In this document: piece by piece, positions 1 to 8,136 of the stretch | How positions within the stretch are numbered: position 1 is the stretch's first letter | Layout of the letters: every line of letters starts with the position of its first letter | DNA from: an uncultured Methanomicrobiales archaeon | Lineage (GTDB): Archaea; Halobacteriota; Methanomicrobia; Methanomicrobiales; Methanospirillaceae | Reading direction: 5' to 3' | Assembly: GCA_903832665.1 (NCBI GenBank) | Contig: CAILCG010000018.1 | Coordinates: 62,001-126,000, forward strand | DNA length: 64,000 bases | Notes under the pieces: generated by a model | What the model was told of the DNA's origin: nothing | Database searches by the model: none | The model's input: only the letters and a program-made list of their open reading frames with translations | Position numbers and translations under genes: made by a program

Positions 1-265
1 TATCGGGAAAGTCTATGATCTCGAGACCGAAGGAATACTTTCCAGCCGTAATGGCACGACCCGGCATGCAATCCCGTTTCCCAGGATTGGTGACCAGAGT
101 ATTGCATTCCGGGAAACCAGGATCGCAAATCCCATGGACATTGCGGTCTACACGGTAATTTTTTCCAGGAAGAACGTGTTTGAGACCATTACGATGGGAG
201 GCACAACAACCGATTATGAAATGTTAAAAGAGGTTGTTCGTAAAGCCGCAGACAAGATCCTGTGA
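1..265 (+). CDS. C-terminal fragment of an unknown protein (5' end outside window)
   Basis: The open frame runs from position 2 to a TGA at 263-265 and gives 87 residues whose N-terminus lies before the window. No family is recognised. The fragment alternates polar and hydrophobic residues like a beta-rich domain, contains the segment GGTTTDYEM and ends in a basic amphipathic helix (EVVRKAADKIL). No membrane segment or cysteine is present in this part. Codon use matches the neighbouring genes, so it is probably a real gene end. A Cache or other extracellular sensor domain is possible but not supported by a clear motif. Confidence 0.55.
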   Translation, partial: IGKVYDLETEGILSSRNGTTRHAIPFPRIGDQSIAFRETRIANPMDIAVYTVIFSRKNVFETITMGGTTTDYEMLKEVVRKAADKIL

Positions 266-382
266 TTGCTTTTTCGGTTTTTTGGAAAACTACGATTATT
301 TGGCAGATTGATGAGCGAAAGGTTCTCCTCATCGGCTCCCCCGCAACAATCCGGACTCGCTTTTTTTTAAGTACCGCATCCT

Positions 383-877
383 ATTGAGCTGTGCGAGGTT
401 GTTTCTCTGGTCTTTACCTGCCGGCAGTGTGGAACGTGCTGCATGTACCTTGGCGATTATATTGTGATCGAACAGCAGCTCGGCCCTTTTACCTTTGCTG
501 CTGAATCAGTCTCGACCGGAACACCGTTCATTGCCGAGATCGATGAGGACAAACGGCACCTGTTTATTGATCATTCCTTTCCCGATCAGCACCCGGCTGC
601 ATGCCGGTTTCTCCGGCCCGATGGAGAACTCTGCCGCTGTACCATTCACCGCGACAGCCCGGCCCAGTGCAAGTTTTACCGTTGTGTAATTATGCGGGTG
701 CTGGATCATCGGGGCGCAGTGATAGGTACGGTGCGGGGGACGCTGGGGTTGCATACCGAGGATCCGGCCCTCCGGGCTGTAAGGGATGAGATGGACCAGA
801 AACGGCCGAAATCTGACGCGGAAGCCGAACGGTGGATTGCAGCATTCTTACAAGAAAAAGGCTACCGGGTGGAGTGA
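383..877 (+). CDS. YkgJ-type cysteine-cluster (zinc/iron-chelating) protein
   Basis: Members of this family hold a metal, probably Zn or an Fe-S centre, through conserved cysteines; the physiological role is mostly unknown. The first ATG (443) falls just after an in-frame CxxCGxCC motif encoded at 419-442, which is the hallmark N-terminal motif of the family, so translation must start upstream. The rest of the cysteine set follows: a CRFL...GELCRC segment and then a CKFYRC segment. An in-frame stop at 368-370 bounds the 5' side, and no ATG, GTG or TTG lies between it and 443. ATT at 383 is used here only as a placeholder, with CTG 389 or 407 as alternatives. The start may be non-canonical or the upstream sequence may contain an error. 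Confidence 0.7.
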   Translation: MELCEVVSLVFTCRQCGTCCMYLGDYIVIEQQLGPFTFAAESVSTGTPFIAEIDEDKRHLFIDHSFPDQHPAACRFLRPDGELCRCTIHRDSPAQCKFYRCVIMRVLDHRGAVIGTVRGTLGLHTEDPALRAVRDEMDQKRPKSDAEAERWIAAFLQEKGYRVE

Positions 878-915
878 CTGCCCGATGGAAACCACCTGAT
901 ACAACAAAAAGATAA

Positions 916-1551
916 TTATCTGCCCTGGGCAGTTGTCGTGGTATTCCGAACAGACGGAGTTTCGTTTATTGAGGTGACGGGAGTATCTGCCGGCCCCAGA
1001 TAGATGCCGGAACCGAGCCACCAGGTGGGATCGACACTCATTGCATACCCGAGTTTTTTCTCGATAGAATTGTTATGGACCGGGTTGACGTAATAATAGG
1101 TTGAAAAACCCGTACCATTGATGGCCGCCTGGCGAAGATCCTGGATAAACAGGTTGCCTTCTGCATCGGTTTCGTTAATGCGGCTGACCCCAATCTTCTC
1201 CGGGTTTACCGGATGAGCGATCGTTGTGCCATTGATATCGTACGCATAAATGTAGAGTACGCCCCGGAAGAACGATCCATTCTTGCGGGAGAATTCTGCA
1301 AGGGCTTTTTCCTTTCCATTCTGTTTTGCATAGGCAACGGCTTCTTTTACAAAAGCGACCATCTCTTCCTTCGTCGCCACGGGAGATGCCGCGGTAGTCG
1401 CAACCGGGGAGAACGTTTTTCCCGGGGTTGCGACGGCAGGAGCAGGTGCCTGCCCTGGTGCCGGTGCCGGGAACTGGGTGCAACCAGCGCTTATCAGGAG
1501 GGCCCAAATAAGGATACCCGATAGAGCAATGGTACGCAGATTAAACGTCAT
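916..1551 (-). CDS. Cache-domain lipoprotein (extracellular sensor)
   Basis: A 211-residue exported protein. Residues 1-24 form a lipoprotein signal ending in the lipobox LISAGC, so the mature protein should be anchored through Cys24 on the outer face. A Pro/Ala/Thr-rich linker follows to about residue 60. Residues ~62-190 form a single Cache domain, with a leading helix (VAFVKEAVAYAKQNGKEKAL), the strand LYIYAYDINGTTIAHP, an FIQDL segment and the terminal WWLGSGIYLG signature. Cache domains bind small ligands for signal transducers; here no transducer domain is attached, so the protein may be a binding component or partner of a separate sensor. The next gene is a larger paralogue on the other strand. 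Confidence 0.85.
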   Translation of the reverse strand: MTFNLRTIALSGILIWALLISAGCTQFPAPAPGQAPAPAVATPGKTFSPVATTAASPVATKEEMVAFVKEAVAYAKQNGKEKALAEFSRKNGSFFRGVLYIYAYDINGTTIAHPVNPEKIGVSRINETDAEGNLFIQDLRQAAINGTGFSTYYYVNPVHNNSIEKKLGYAMSVDPTWWLGSGIYLGPADTPVTSINETPSVRNTTTTAQGR

Positions 1552-1693
1552 ATAACCACGTTAGATACCGATCGAGATAAACCCCACCGGGTATCCCATT
1601 ATGGAGATGCCGGCCGATTCCGGTTATTCCACAACCTTTTTTTAAAAAATAATGTGCCAGCATTTAATACGTGAACAATCGTAAATCCCGGTT

Positions 1694-3114
1694 ATGAAGA
1701 TGCGTTACCTGCTCCCGATCCTACTCTTAGTGATGGGCATTATCATTACGGCGGGATGCAGCCAGTCCCAGGGACAAAAAAATTCCGGCCAGGAACCCCA
1801 GGTAACCAGCTCTCCCACCCAGAAAATACCGGCAATCGGTACTACTCCTCCAGATTTGACAATTCTTGTAAACCGCGCAGCAGCGTATGCCCGCGAGAAC
1901 AGGAGAGAGAAGGCAATAGCTGCTTTCAATGATCCAAAAGGAGCGTTCGTCCATGACGAAGTATATGTGTTTGCCGGGGCATACGATGGCACCGCGCTGG
2001 CCGAGCCATTTCATCCGGAACTTGTTGGTACCAACATAAAAAACATGACCGACAATTTTGGGGTCCCCTTCGTTCGGAACCTGGAGGAGACGGGGCAGTA
2101 TGGTACGGGATTTGTAAGTTACGATTATCCCAACCCCATGAGCAACAACCATGTAGAGCCCAAACTCTCGGTAGTTTCCGATGTCGACGGGACCTATTAT
2201 GTGGGCGCCGGCACCTATGCAGGATCCGGTATTGTGTACCCCTCCGCCGCGATCGGCCCGGCAACCCGGGCGTACACGGTTGCCGATCTCCCTGCATTTG
2301 TGAAAAAAACCGTGGCGTATGCCCGGGCAAACGGCAGGGAGAAAGCGTTAGCAGAATTCGGGGATCCCGCCGGCCAGTTTTCTGACGGAGAACTCACGAT
2401 AATGGCATTGGATTACAATGGCACAGTGATTGCAAATTCCCTCTCACCGGAGACGGCAAAGAACCACTTAACCTGATCAACTACCATGACCCGGATGCGG
2501 TCCCTACGGTACGGGAGATGCGGGACCTTGCCCGTAAAGGCGGGGGATACTCCTACACGGTTGCGGCGATAAAGAAGGACGGGAAGACCTATTACGCCCC
2601 CAAGCTCGATTACACCGAACCGGTGGATGATTCATACTGGATCTTCTCCGGAATCATCATCCCGGGCTATGAGCAGCTCCGCGAGGGGAACACTACCGGC
2701 ATCACGGTACGAAACTATACCCGCACGGATATGTTCGATCTTGTCGGCAGTGCGGTCACGTACGAACAGGCAACCGGAAATGAGAGGACCCTGGCAGAGA
2801 TCAATAACCCGAACGGGCAGTTTGTACACCGCGACCTCTTTATCTGGGCGGAGAACTTCGACGGGACGCTCTTGGCAGACCCGTTCTGGAAGGACGGTAT
2901 CGGGAAGAACTGGATCAACTTCACCGACCCGTATGGTTCAAAGACCACTGTTGTCGGCATCAACGCGATCCGCAATGGCACCGGCTTCTCCCACGCAATG
3001 TTCCCGGACACTTCGGCAAACCACACAGCATCGGTCCCGAAACTGGTGTACATGAAGCCGGTGAATGACACCTGGTGGATCGGCAGCGGGATTTATGGCG
3101 TCCAGGTCGCGTGA
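1694..3114 (+). pseudogene. Triple Cache-domain lipoprotein, interrupted by one frameshift
   Basis: Two open frames form one gene. The first (1694-2476) has a lipoprotein signal with lipobox ITAGC (Cys22), a complete Cache domain (residues ~55-175) and the start of a second (from about residue 195). The second frame (to 3114) completes domain 2 and adds a third ending in WWIGSGIYG. Just before the first frame ends, the other frame reads GKEPLNLINYHDPDAV, the segment expected after SPETA, so the break lies at about 2450-2458 and is a single-base indel. The repaired product would be about 470 residues. A TATA-like element (catttaatac) precedes the gene. It could be a recent inactivation or an assembly error; without the break it would be a secreted ligand-binding lipoprotein. 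Confidence 0.8.
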
Positions 3115-3244
3115 ACGCTCATATCATCCTTTTCTTTTTTTAGGGGAAGCCGTATTTTACTGAACCGTATGTGTCGACGGCCTTTCGGTCCGTTGTTGAC
3201 ATTTTTTAATTTTTCAAAAGCCGGGGCCGGTATTTAAGATCCAA

Positions 3245-3544
3245 TTGTTTCCGGGTCAGGGTAGTAAGGGATACTTGGACTTCCCACCAACTATTTTTTC
3301 AGGAGAAGATATCCCCACACGGTCACGTAACGATAAGGCAACCCTTCCTGACAGGTCATTGAAATTTGTGTATACTGAAGTGAAGAGATTCCGTAACGGG
3401 GAACAGGAAGCATTTTACTCCCAATATTATCCCATAAAAGAGAATCCGTTTCGATCTGCCGTACTAGTTTCCGAGAAGAATCCAAATCCGACACGTTATC
3501 GAGAGCCAGAACTGTTCGCAAAAACATTAGGAGAAAGAGAGTAA
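3245..3544 (+). CDS. Doubtful small hypothetical protein (TTG start)
   Basis: A 99-codon frame starting at a TTG in the gap between the Cache gene and tRNA-Asp. It has no recognisable domain, signal peptide or membrane segment; the product would be polar and charged. A TATA-like stretch (tatttaaga, about 3231-3239) lies directly upstream, but base composition is lower in GC than nearby genes and no clear ribosome binding site is seen. The opposite strand is also open here but runs into the tRNA and is surely spurious. The remainder of the gap (3115-3244 and 3545-3563) shows only T-rich, terminator-like sequence after the Cache gene. Confidence 0.25.
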   Translation: MFPGQGSKGYLDFPPTIFSGEDIPTRSRNDKATLPDRSLKFVYTEVKRFRNGEQEAFYSQYYPIKENPFRSAVLVSEKNPNPTRYREPELFAKTLGERE

Positions 3545-3563
3545 AATAAGAAAATTGTAGTGA

Positions 3564-3636
3564 CGCCCAGGTCGGAATTCGAATCCGAGTCGATTGCGTG
3601 ACAGGCAATCATGATAGGCCACTACACTACCTGGGC
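3564..3636 (-). tRNA. tRNA-Asp(GTC)
   Basis: Read on the minus strand the sequence folds into a full cloverleaf. The acceptor stem is GCCCAGG/CCTGGGC with discriminator G, the T-loop is TTCGAAT, and the seven-base anticodon loop CTGTCAC carries anticodon GTC. No intron is present and CCA is not encoded. It lies 19 bases downstream of tRNA-Tyr on the same strand, so the two are probably co-transcribed. Confidence 0.95.
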
Positions 3637-3655
3637 ACTTTTACTTACAGTTTAG

Positions 3656-3761
3656 TCCCGCCTCCCAGATTCGAACCGGGGACATCGCGGTAGCCGCACA
3701 GTTACCTCATACGGTAAACCAATCTACAGCCGCGCACTCTACCGAGCTGAGTTAAGGCGGG
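3656..3761 (-). tRNA. tRNA-Tyr(GTA) with a 32-nt canonical intron
   Basis: The mature tRNA has acceptor stem CCCGCCT/AGGCGGG with discriminator A, including the C1-G72 pair typical of archaeal tRNA-Tyr. The anticodon stem is CGCGG/CCGCG and the loop CTGTAG-A gives anticodon GTA. Between positions 37 and 38 there are 32 extra bases (3692-3723), the standard archaeal intron site cut by the splicing endonuclease at a bulge-helix-bulge. Total length is 106 bases, 74 after splicing. CCA is not encoded. Confidence 0.95.
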
Positions 3762-3792
3762 GCACTGCGCTACTAATGTTGGGAGAGTTTAG

Positions 3793-3799
3793 TATTAAA
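3793..3799 (-). promoter_or_regulatory. Box A (TATA) of the tRNA-Tyr/tRNA-Asp transcript
   Basis: On the minus strand TTTAATA lies 32-38 bases upstream of the 5' end of tRNA-Tyr, the spacing expected for TBP binding with a start close to the mature 5' end. It is divergent from the leuA-type promoter. Confidence 0.5.
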
Positions 3800-3863
3800 C
3801 ATATCGCTATTCGATGTTGAATTTCGCCGAAATGGCGTGTTTTTTCCTATGTCTGAAGATTTC

Positions 3864-3871
3864 TTTAAATA
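3864..3871 (+). promoter_or_regulatory. Box A (TATA) of the isopropylmalate synthase gene
   Basis: TTTAAATA sits about 25-30 bases before a likely transcription start near 3893-3897. This places the transcript start inside the upstream part of the longest open frame and argues that translation begins at TTG 3913 rather than ATG 3814. Confidence 0.55.
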
Positions 3872-3912
3872 ATTCGCATACGAATAAAGTTGTATGGCTA
3901 CTCGCAAGGATA

Positions 3913-5430
3913 TTGCGGGGGATCGTCATCTTCTCCGATAGCTCGGCGAAGAAAGACGTGACCGTATTCGACACAACGCTCCGGGACGGAGAACAGACCC
4001 CCGGGATTGCGTTCACTTTTGAACAAAAACTCCAGATCGCACGTCAGCTCTCTGATATCGGTGTGCATGCGATTGAAGCAGGGTTCCCTGCATCTTCGAA
4101 AGCCGAGAAAGAGACGGTGTCCGCTATAAAGAAGCTCGATCTCGAGACCACCATCTGCGGACTCGCCCGTTCCGTTAAAGCAGACGTTGGCGCCTGCCTT
4201 GACTGCGATGTCGACATGGTGCATGTGTTTATCCCGACATCGGATATCCAGCGGGAGAACACCATCAACAAGAGCCGGGAAGAAGTGCTCGCGATAACCA
4301 GCGAGATCATCGGCTATATCCGGGAGCATACCGACAAGTGCATGTTCTCGGCCATGGATGCAACGAGGACCGACTGGGACTATCTTATCGAAGTCTTCCG
4401 GACCGCTGCTGATGCCGGTGCAACCATCATCAATGTACCGGACACGGTGGGCGTCATATCACCATCCGGTATGAAGACGCTGATCGGCCGGATACACCGG
4501 GACGTGAACTGCCCTATCGATGTGCACTGCCACAATGATTTCGGCCTTGCCGTGGCAAATACCATCGCGGCCGTGGAAGCAGGGGCATCGCAGGTCCAGG
4601 TCACCGTAAATGGCCTTGGCGAGCGTGCAGGCAATGCTGACCTGGCCCAGACCACGATGATCCTTGAGGCAATCTACCGGATCAATACCGGGATCAAAAA
4701 GGAACGCCTTGTTGAGACATCGCGACTCGTATCCCGGTTCAGTGGCATTGCCATCCCACCAACCCAGCCCATTGTGGGCGAGAATGTCTTCTCCCACGAA
4801 AGCGGCATACACTCGCATGGCGTTATGAAAAATGCCGCCACCTTCGAACCGGGCATCATGACACCGGAGATGGTCGGGCACCGGCGCCGGCTGACCCTGG
4901 GAAAACACGTAGGCAGGCACGCAGTAAACCAGATGCTCTCCGAGGTCCACATCGTCCCCGGCGAGACGCAGCTTGATGCAATTGTTGAGAAGGTCAAAGC
5001 GATCGCCAACAAGGGCAAGCGGGTGACTGATGCAGATCTCTATGAGATCGCGCAGACCGTGATGGAGATCGAACTGAGCCACAAGATGCTCGACCTGATG
5101 GATATCGCCATTATGACCGGCAACCACATGATCCCCACCGCAAGCGTAAAGGCGATGGTGAACGGAAAAGAGCATATCTTCTCCGCGGTCGGTAATGGAC
5201 CGGTCGATGCAGCCTTAAAGGCGATCTTTGGGATAGTACCGGCCCGGGTCCAGTTAAAAGAGTTCAACATCGAAGCGATTGCCGGGGGGTCGGATGCGAT
5301 GTGTCACGTCACCATTGCCGTAGAAGACGAACAGGGAAAGATCTACGATGCAAGCGGGAGCGGGGACGACATCGTGCTCTCATCCGTCGAAGCGCTCGTC
5401 AATGCGATCAACCTGACCAGCCGTAAATAA
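3913..5430 (+). CDS. leuA: 2-isopropylmalate synthase family enzyme (LeuA type)
   Basis: Enzymes of this family condense acetyl-CoA with a 2-oxoacid; LeuA uses 2-oxoisovalerate for leucine synthesis. With the TTG start the protein has 505 residues, the normal LeuA length. The N-terminal HMGL-like barrel shows FDTTLRDGEQTPG (residues ~19-31), the metal-binding HCHNDFGLA (~204) and a GENVFSHESGIHSHG segment (~290). The C-terminal third matches the LeuA allosteric dimer domain and ends in an SGDDIV region. Paralogous citramalate synthase (CimA) or homocitrate synthase (AksA) cannot be fully excluded, but EAGFPASS and the SDIQ segment look LeuA-like. A longer frame back to 3814 exists but contains the promoter. 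Confidence 0.85.
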   Translation: MRGIVIFSDSSAKKDVTVFDTTLRDGEQTPGIAFTFEQKLQIARQLSDIGVHAIEAGFPASSKAEKETVSAIKKLDLETTICGLARSVKADVGACLDCDVDMVHVFIPTSDIQRENTINKSREEVLAITSEIIGYIREHTDKCMFSAMDATRTDWDYLIEVFRTAADAGATIINVPDTVGVISPSGMKTLIGRIHRDVNCPIDVHCHNDFGLAVANTIAAVEAGASQVQVTVNGLGERAGNADLAQTTMILEAIYRINTGIKKERLVETSRLVSRFSGIAIPPTQPIVGENVFSHESGIHSHGVMKNAATFEPGIMTPEMVGHRRRLTLGKHVGRHAVNQMLSEVHIVPGETQLDAIVEKVKAIANKGKRVTDADLYEIAQTVMEIELSHKMLDLMDIAIMTGNHMIPTASVKAMVNGKEHIFSAVGNGPVDAALKAIFGIVPARVQLKEFNIEAIAGGSDAMCHVTIAVEDEQGKIYDASGSGDDIVLSSVEALVNAINLTSRK

Positions 5431-5434
5431 TCCC

Positions 5435-6058
5435 TTACTCATTTTTAAGAGACGCGTACCGGATCTCTTTGAGCGCATTCATCGCTTTTTCATACCCGTA
5501 AAAATCAGCACGGACAGAGAGCCGGTCGATGATCTCATCCGTTGAAACGAGATATCGCTTTCTTACCTGGCCGTCACGACCGGCAGTGTCGAGAAAATTG
5601 TCGATCCTGTCGCAAATCTTGACCAGCGTAGCTTCGGGCGGGGCATCAAGAATACGGCCGATGCTGTCAGAGAGCCGGGCGGATTTTGAGGGAAGAGTAT
5701 TCTTTTTTGTGAGGGCATCAACGATAGCGGCAATCTCCCGTTGTTCATCCTCCGGCAGGGGCAGGGCCGAAATAAATGAATCGGTCAGCGAGATCCACTC
5801 CGGTGTGCAGTCCTCGTACACGTCATGGAGCCAGGCAGAAACGATGGCAACATGCGAGCCCCCAAACATACTCACATGTCCCGCCACCCGGGCCGGGTGG
5901 ACAATGTACGGGGTTCTCCGGTCCTTCCGGTACTGTCCCTTATGGGCACCGGAAGCATGGTCCGCAGCCGACTTGATCGAGGAAAAACACCGGACTGTAG
6001 AGACCGTATCCATACATGCAGTTTCGTGCCCGTATACAAAAAACCTACCGGATAACAT
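5435..6058 (-). CDS. HD-domain phosphohydrolase (SpoT/YfbR-like fold)
   Basis: A cytoplasmic metal-dependent phosphohydrolase of the HD superfamily. Visible motifs are the leading His in VHPARVAGH (~54-61), the HD pair in AWLHDVYED (~78-79) and the distal Asp in VKICDRIDN (~150). The arrangement with SMFGGSHVAIVSAWLHD resembles the hydrolase domain of RelA/SpoT proteins, but no synthetase domain is present, so it may be a small-alarmone or nucleotide hydrolase; the substrate is inferred only by fold. Translation may start at Met1 or at Met16 (MDTVST), nearer where the domain begins. It converges on the isopropylmalate synthase gene with a 4-base gap. Confidence 0.75.
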   Translation of the reverse strand: MLSGRFFVYGHETACMDTVSTVRCFSSIKSAADHASGAHKGQYRKDRRTPYIVHPARVAGHVSMFGGSHVAIVSAWLHDVYEDCTPEWISLTDSFISALPLPEDEQREIAAIVDALTKKNTLPSKSARLSDSIGRILDAPPEATLVKICDRIDNFLDTAGRDGQVRKRYLVSTDEIIDRLSVRADFYGYEKAMNALKEIRYASLKNE

Positions 6059-6085
6059 TCAGATTAAAAAAATAAAAAAAGGTAG

Positions 6086-6448
6086 TTATGCAGCGGATGG
6101 TGCAGTCTTGCCTTCGAGTGCTTCCTTGATCTGGGCCTGCATCTGCTCGAACTTGCCCGCGAGCATCTTTTCCTGTTTTTCCAGGGATTTGATACGGAGT
6201 TCAAGAGACTCTGTCTTTTCGTTAAGTTTTGCACTCACGTCACTCTTCTTCTTCTGCATCATGACCGTGCCCACACTCATGTACATGACGGTATCCTCAG
6301 CAGCATCGCTTATCTCTTCCTGTGCACGCTTTGCCTCACGGACGGCCATCTCGTATTGGGCCTTCTGCTGGAGGATGTTCTGGAGCTGTTGCTGGATCTG
6401 CTGGAGCATGCCCAGCTGGTTCTGTACTTTTGGTGACATATTGTTCAT
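6086..6448 (-). CDS. pfdB: Prefoldin beta subunit
   Basis: A subunit of the hexameric prefoldin chaperone (alpha2beta4), which captures unfolded proteins and passes them to the thermosome. The 120-residue protein is almost wholly coiled coil, with N- and C-terminal helices (LGMLQQIQQQLQNILQQKAQ and SLELRIKSLEKQEKML) separated by the central hairpin (TVMYMSVGTVMMQK). It closes the minus-strand superoperon that starts with rpl15e; the gene for the alpha subunit lies in the other superoperon near 54 kb. Confidence 0.95.
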   Translation of the reverse strand: MNNMSPKVQNQLGMLQQIQQQLQNILQQKAQYEMAVREAKRAQEEISDAAEDTVMYMSVGTVMMQKKKSDVSAKLNEKTESLELRIKSLEKQEKMLAGKFEQMQAQIKEALEGKTAPSAA

Positions 6449-6610
6449 GATCGTTCTCCCTTTACATTTCTGCCCGTTAAAGGTATTTTAGGATTGCGCC
6501 GGGAAATGGCGAAATCCCGGCTCACCGGCCGCTGGTGCCAAACACCATATGGCAAAAGAATCTCGCGGTAATCACGCCCCCGGGGGAGTACCAGGTCAAG
6601 GATGAAAGGA

Positions 6611-6874
6611 TTATTGCAAAACGATCTGCTGCATCTCCTCCGCAATGTTAACGAGACGCAATGCCATGTTGAGGGCCGCCCGGAGAGCGGGGAGATCATC
6701 AGCTTCAATGGTGAGCAGGAGTATATTGTCGCCATCCAGCCGGCAGGTTGTACGTGAACGCGGGTTCACTTCTTCGGAGAGTTCCGGAGAAAGGGCTGCA
6801 CAGATGGAAACAGCATGATCGGTAGAGAAACGAAAGATCGCTTCATGGTGCGGCATAGAGAAATCCCTCTGCAC
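6611..6874 (-). CDS. pcc1: KEOPS complex subunit Pcc1
   Basis: Small dimerisation subunit of the KEOPS complex that makes N6-threonylcarbamoyladenosine at tRNA position 37. The 87-residue protein has the Pcc1 pattern of an N-terminal strand (EAIFRFST), a helix with AVSICAALSPEL, a central strand after the SR.R segment (CRLDGDNILLLTIEA) and a C-terminal helix (LRAALNMALRLVNIAEEM). Pcc1 is commonly encoded between rpoP and prefoldin beta in archaea, exactly as here. Met7 is an alternative start. Confidence 0.9.
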   Translation of the reverse strand: MQRDFSMPHHEAIFRFSTDHAVSICAALSPELSEEVNPRSRTTCRLDGDNILLLTIEADDLPALRAALNMALRLVNIAEEMQQIVLQ

Positions 6875-6934
6875 AGTAGGACGAAAAAGAAGATAAAGTA
6901 TTTTGGTTCAGGCAGATGCCTGAATGTGCTCCGG

Positions 6935-7069
6935 TTACCGGGCTTTCATCTCTTTGATGGCGGCGCCGCGTTCCTTGAACAGGATACGGTGTCCACAGTA
7001 AGGACACCGTACATTGAAGTCGATCTCAACTTTCTGCTTGCACCGTGCACATTTGTATGAACTTGCCAT
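6935..7069 (-). CDS. rpoP: DNA-directed RNA polymerase subunit P (Rpb12/Rpo12)
   Basis: A 44-residue zinc-ribbon subunit of archaeal RNA polymerase. The translation reads [12 protein letters not shown], followed by [16 protein letters not shown], giving the two CxxC knuckles that bind zinc, and a basic C-terminus. It follows rpl37ae by six bases on the same strand, the conserved archaeal order. Confidence 0.95.
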   Translation of the reverse strand: MASSYKCARCKQKVEIDFNVRCPYCGHRILFKERGAAIKEMKAR

Positions 7070-7075
7070 ATTAGA

Positions 7076-7375
7076 TCAGTTTGCAACCTTTTTTTCTGCT
7101 ACGACCCTGTCAATTGCACGCTTGGCAACTTTCATAGCCGGTGTCTGCGGCACGTATGACCCGCCTGCAAACTTGAACCCGCATTTGCGGCATTCCCAGA
7201 TACCGGTTCCTTTGCGCTGAACCGCCACCATATCACATTTTGGACAGGTGTGAAGTGCTCTTGAAACAGCTTCAATATCTGCTACTCGCTTCCGTACAAA
7301 TCTACCGTACCGGCAGCCAAAACGTCCGGCACTTCTTGTCACTTTTCCTTTTGCTTTATGTGTGGAGCTTGCCAT
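7076..7375 (-). CDS. rpl37ae: 50S ribosomal protein L37Ae
   Basis: Zinc-ribbon protein of the large subunit, 99 residues. The N-terminus is basic (HKAKGKVTRSAGRFGCRYGR) and the zinc finger is formed by CPKC (about residues 44-47) and CRKC (~62-65), followed by the conserved FAGGSYVPQTP segment. Gene order sbds - rpl37ae - rpoP is kept, but the exosome genes that lie between sbds and rpl37ae in many archaea are absent; only 43 bases separate the two genes. Confidence 0.97.
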   Translation of the reverse strand: MASSTHKAKGKVTRSAGRFGCRYGRFVRKRVADIEAVSRALHTCPKCDMVAVQRKGTGIWECRKCGFKFAGGSYVPQTPAMKVAKRAIDRVVAEKKVAN

Positions 7376-7418
7376 AATGAATATTCCCCGATCTGTCTTG
7401 TTGTATTTGTCGTCTGAA

Positions 7419-8123
7419 TTAATATACCTGATTGAGGATCTTTACCTGACCCTCGCCTTTGGAGACTTTATTGATGAGATCATAGAAGTCAACCTGGATG
7501 CCAGCCGGGATGCGAACGACACACACCCACGAACCATCTTTCTGCCATTCATCCTTCTCCATGGTGCAGCCGGCGGCGATATCGCCATACGCCTTTGCGG
7601 CATAATCAGCAGGTATACGGATAGCAAGCCTGAGTTCCTCGAACCGGATCGGCAGGATCGGGCGCAGGGCTTTTACCGTCTCTTTGACCTGTTCGTCAAG
7701 ATGCTTGAAGGGATCGATATTCACGCGAGCCTCTTCCATTGCCATCTCAATCCGGTGCGGGGGATGCGGGTGCCCGGTCTGCGGGTTGACGGCATGGCGT
7801 GCGATGAAGTGGACCACCTGGCGGCGCTTGTCCTCGATCATGCGTTTGCGCTGCTCGGAGGTGAGATGGATTTCTCCCTTATCGATGATACGGCGCGCGA
7901 TCGTCTCGAAGTCCGTGGTATGGAAGACTTTTAAGAGTGCTTCATCGGGTGCCCGGGTTGCCTTGGAGGTATTGCTGAACACATTGAGGGCTGCAACGAC
8001 ATCTTCAATGTCGACGACCTGTCCCTGCCTCACCAGCGCAGCCCTATCGGGATCAACGAGAATTTCGAAGCGCTCCCCGAAACTTTCGAGGCGCGCAACG
8101 GTGGATCTTTCGAGCGGTATCAT
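7419..8123 (-). CDS. Ribosome assembly factor SBDS
   Basis: Archaeal orthologue of the Shwachman-Bodian-Diamond protein, which matures the large subunit and helps release the anti-association factor aIF6. At 234 residues it has the three-domain length of archaeal SBDS: an N-terminal FYSH domain (residues ~1-90, with FEILVDPDRAALVRQG and VFSNTSKATRA), a central helical domain (HLTSEQRKRMIEDKRRQVVHFIARHAVNPQT) and a C-terminal ferredoxin-like domain (LPIRFEELRLAIRIPA onwards). It stands directly downstream of psmA with a 13-base gap. Confidence 0.96.
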   Translation of the reverse strand: MIPLERSTVARLESFGERFEILVDPDRAALVRQGQVVDIEDVVAALNVFSNTSKATRAPDEALLKVFHTTDFETIARRIIDKGEIHLTSEQRKRMIEDKRRQVVHFIARHAVNPQTGHPHPPHRIEMAMEEARVNIDPFKHLDEQVKETVKALRPILPIRFEELRLAIRIPADYAAKAYGDIAAGCTMEKDEWQKDGSWVCVVRIPAGIQVDFYDLINKVSKGEGQVKILNQVY

Positions 8124-8136
8124 GTCAGGTCAGGAA

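Noticed and set aside
3291-3608. Minus-strand protein frame of 105 codons
   Set aside because: It runs through most of the tRNA-Asp gene and has no domain or ribosome binding site.
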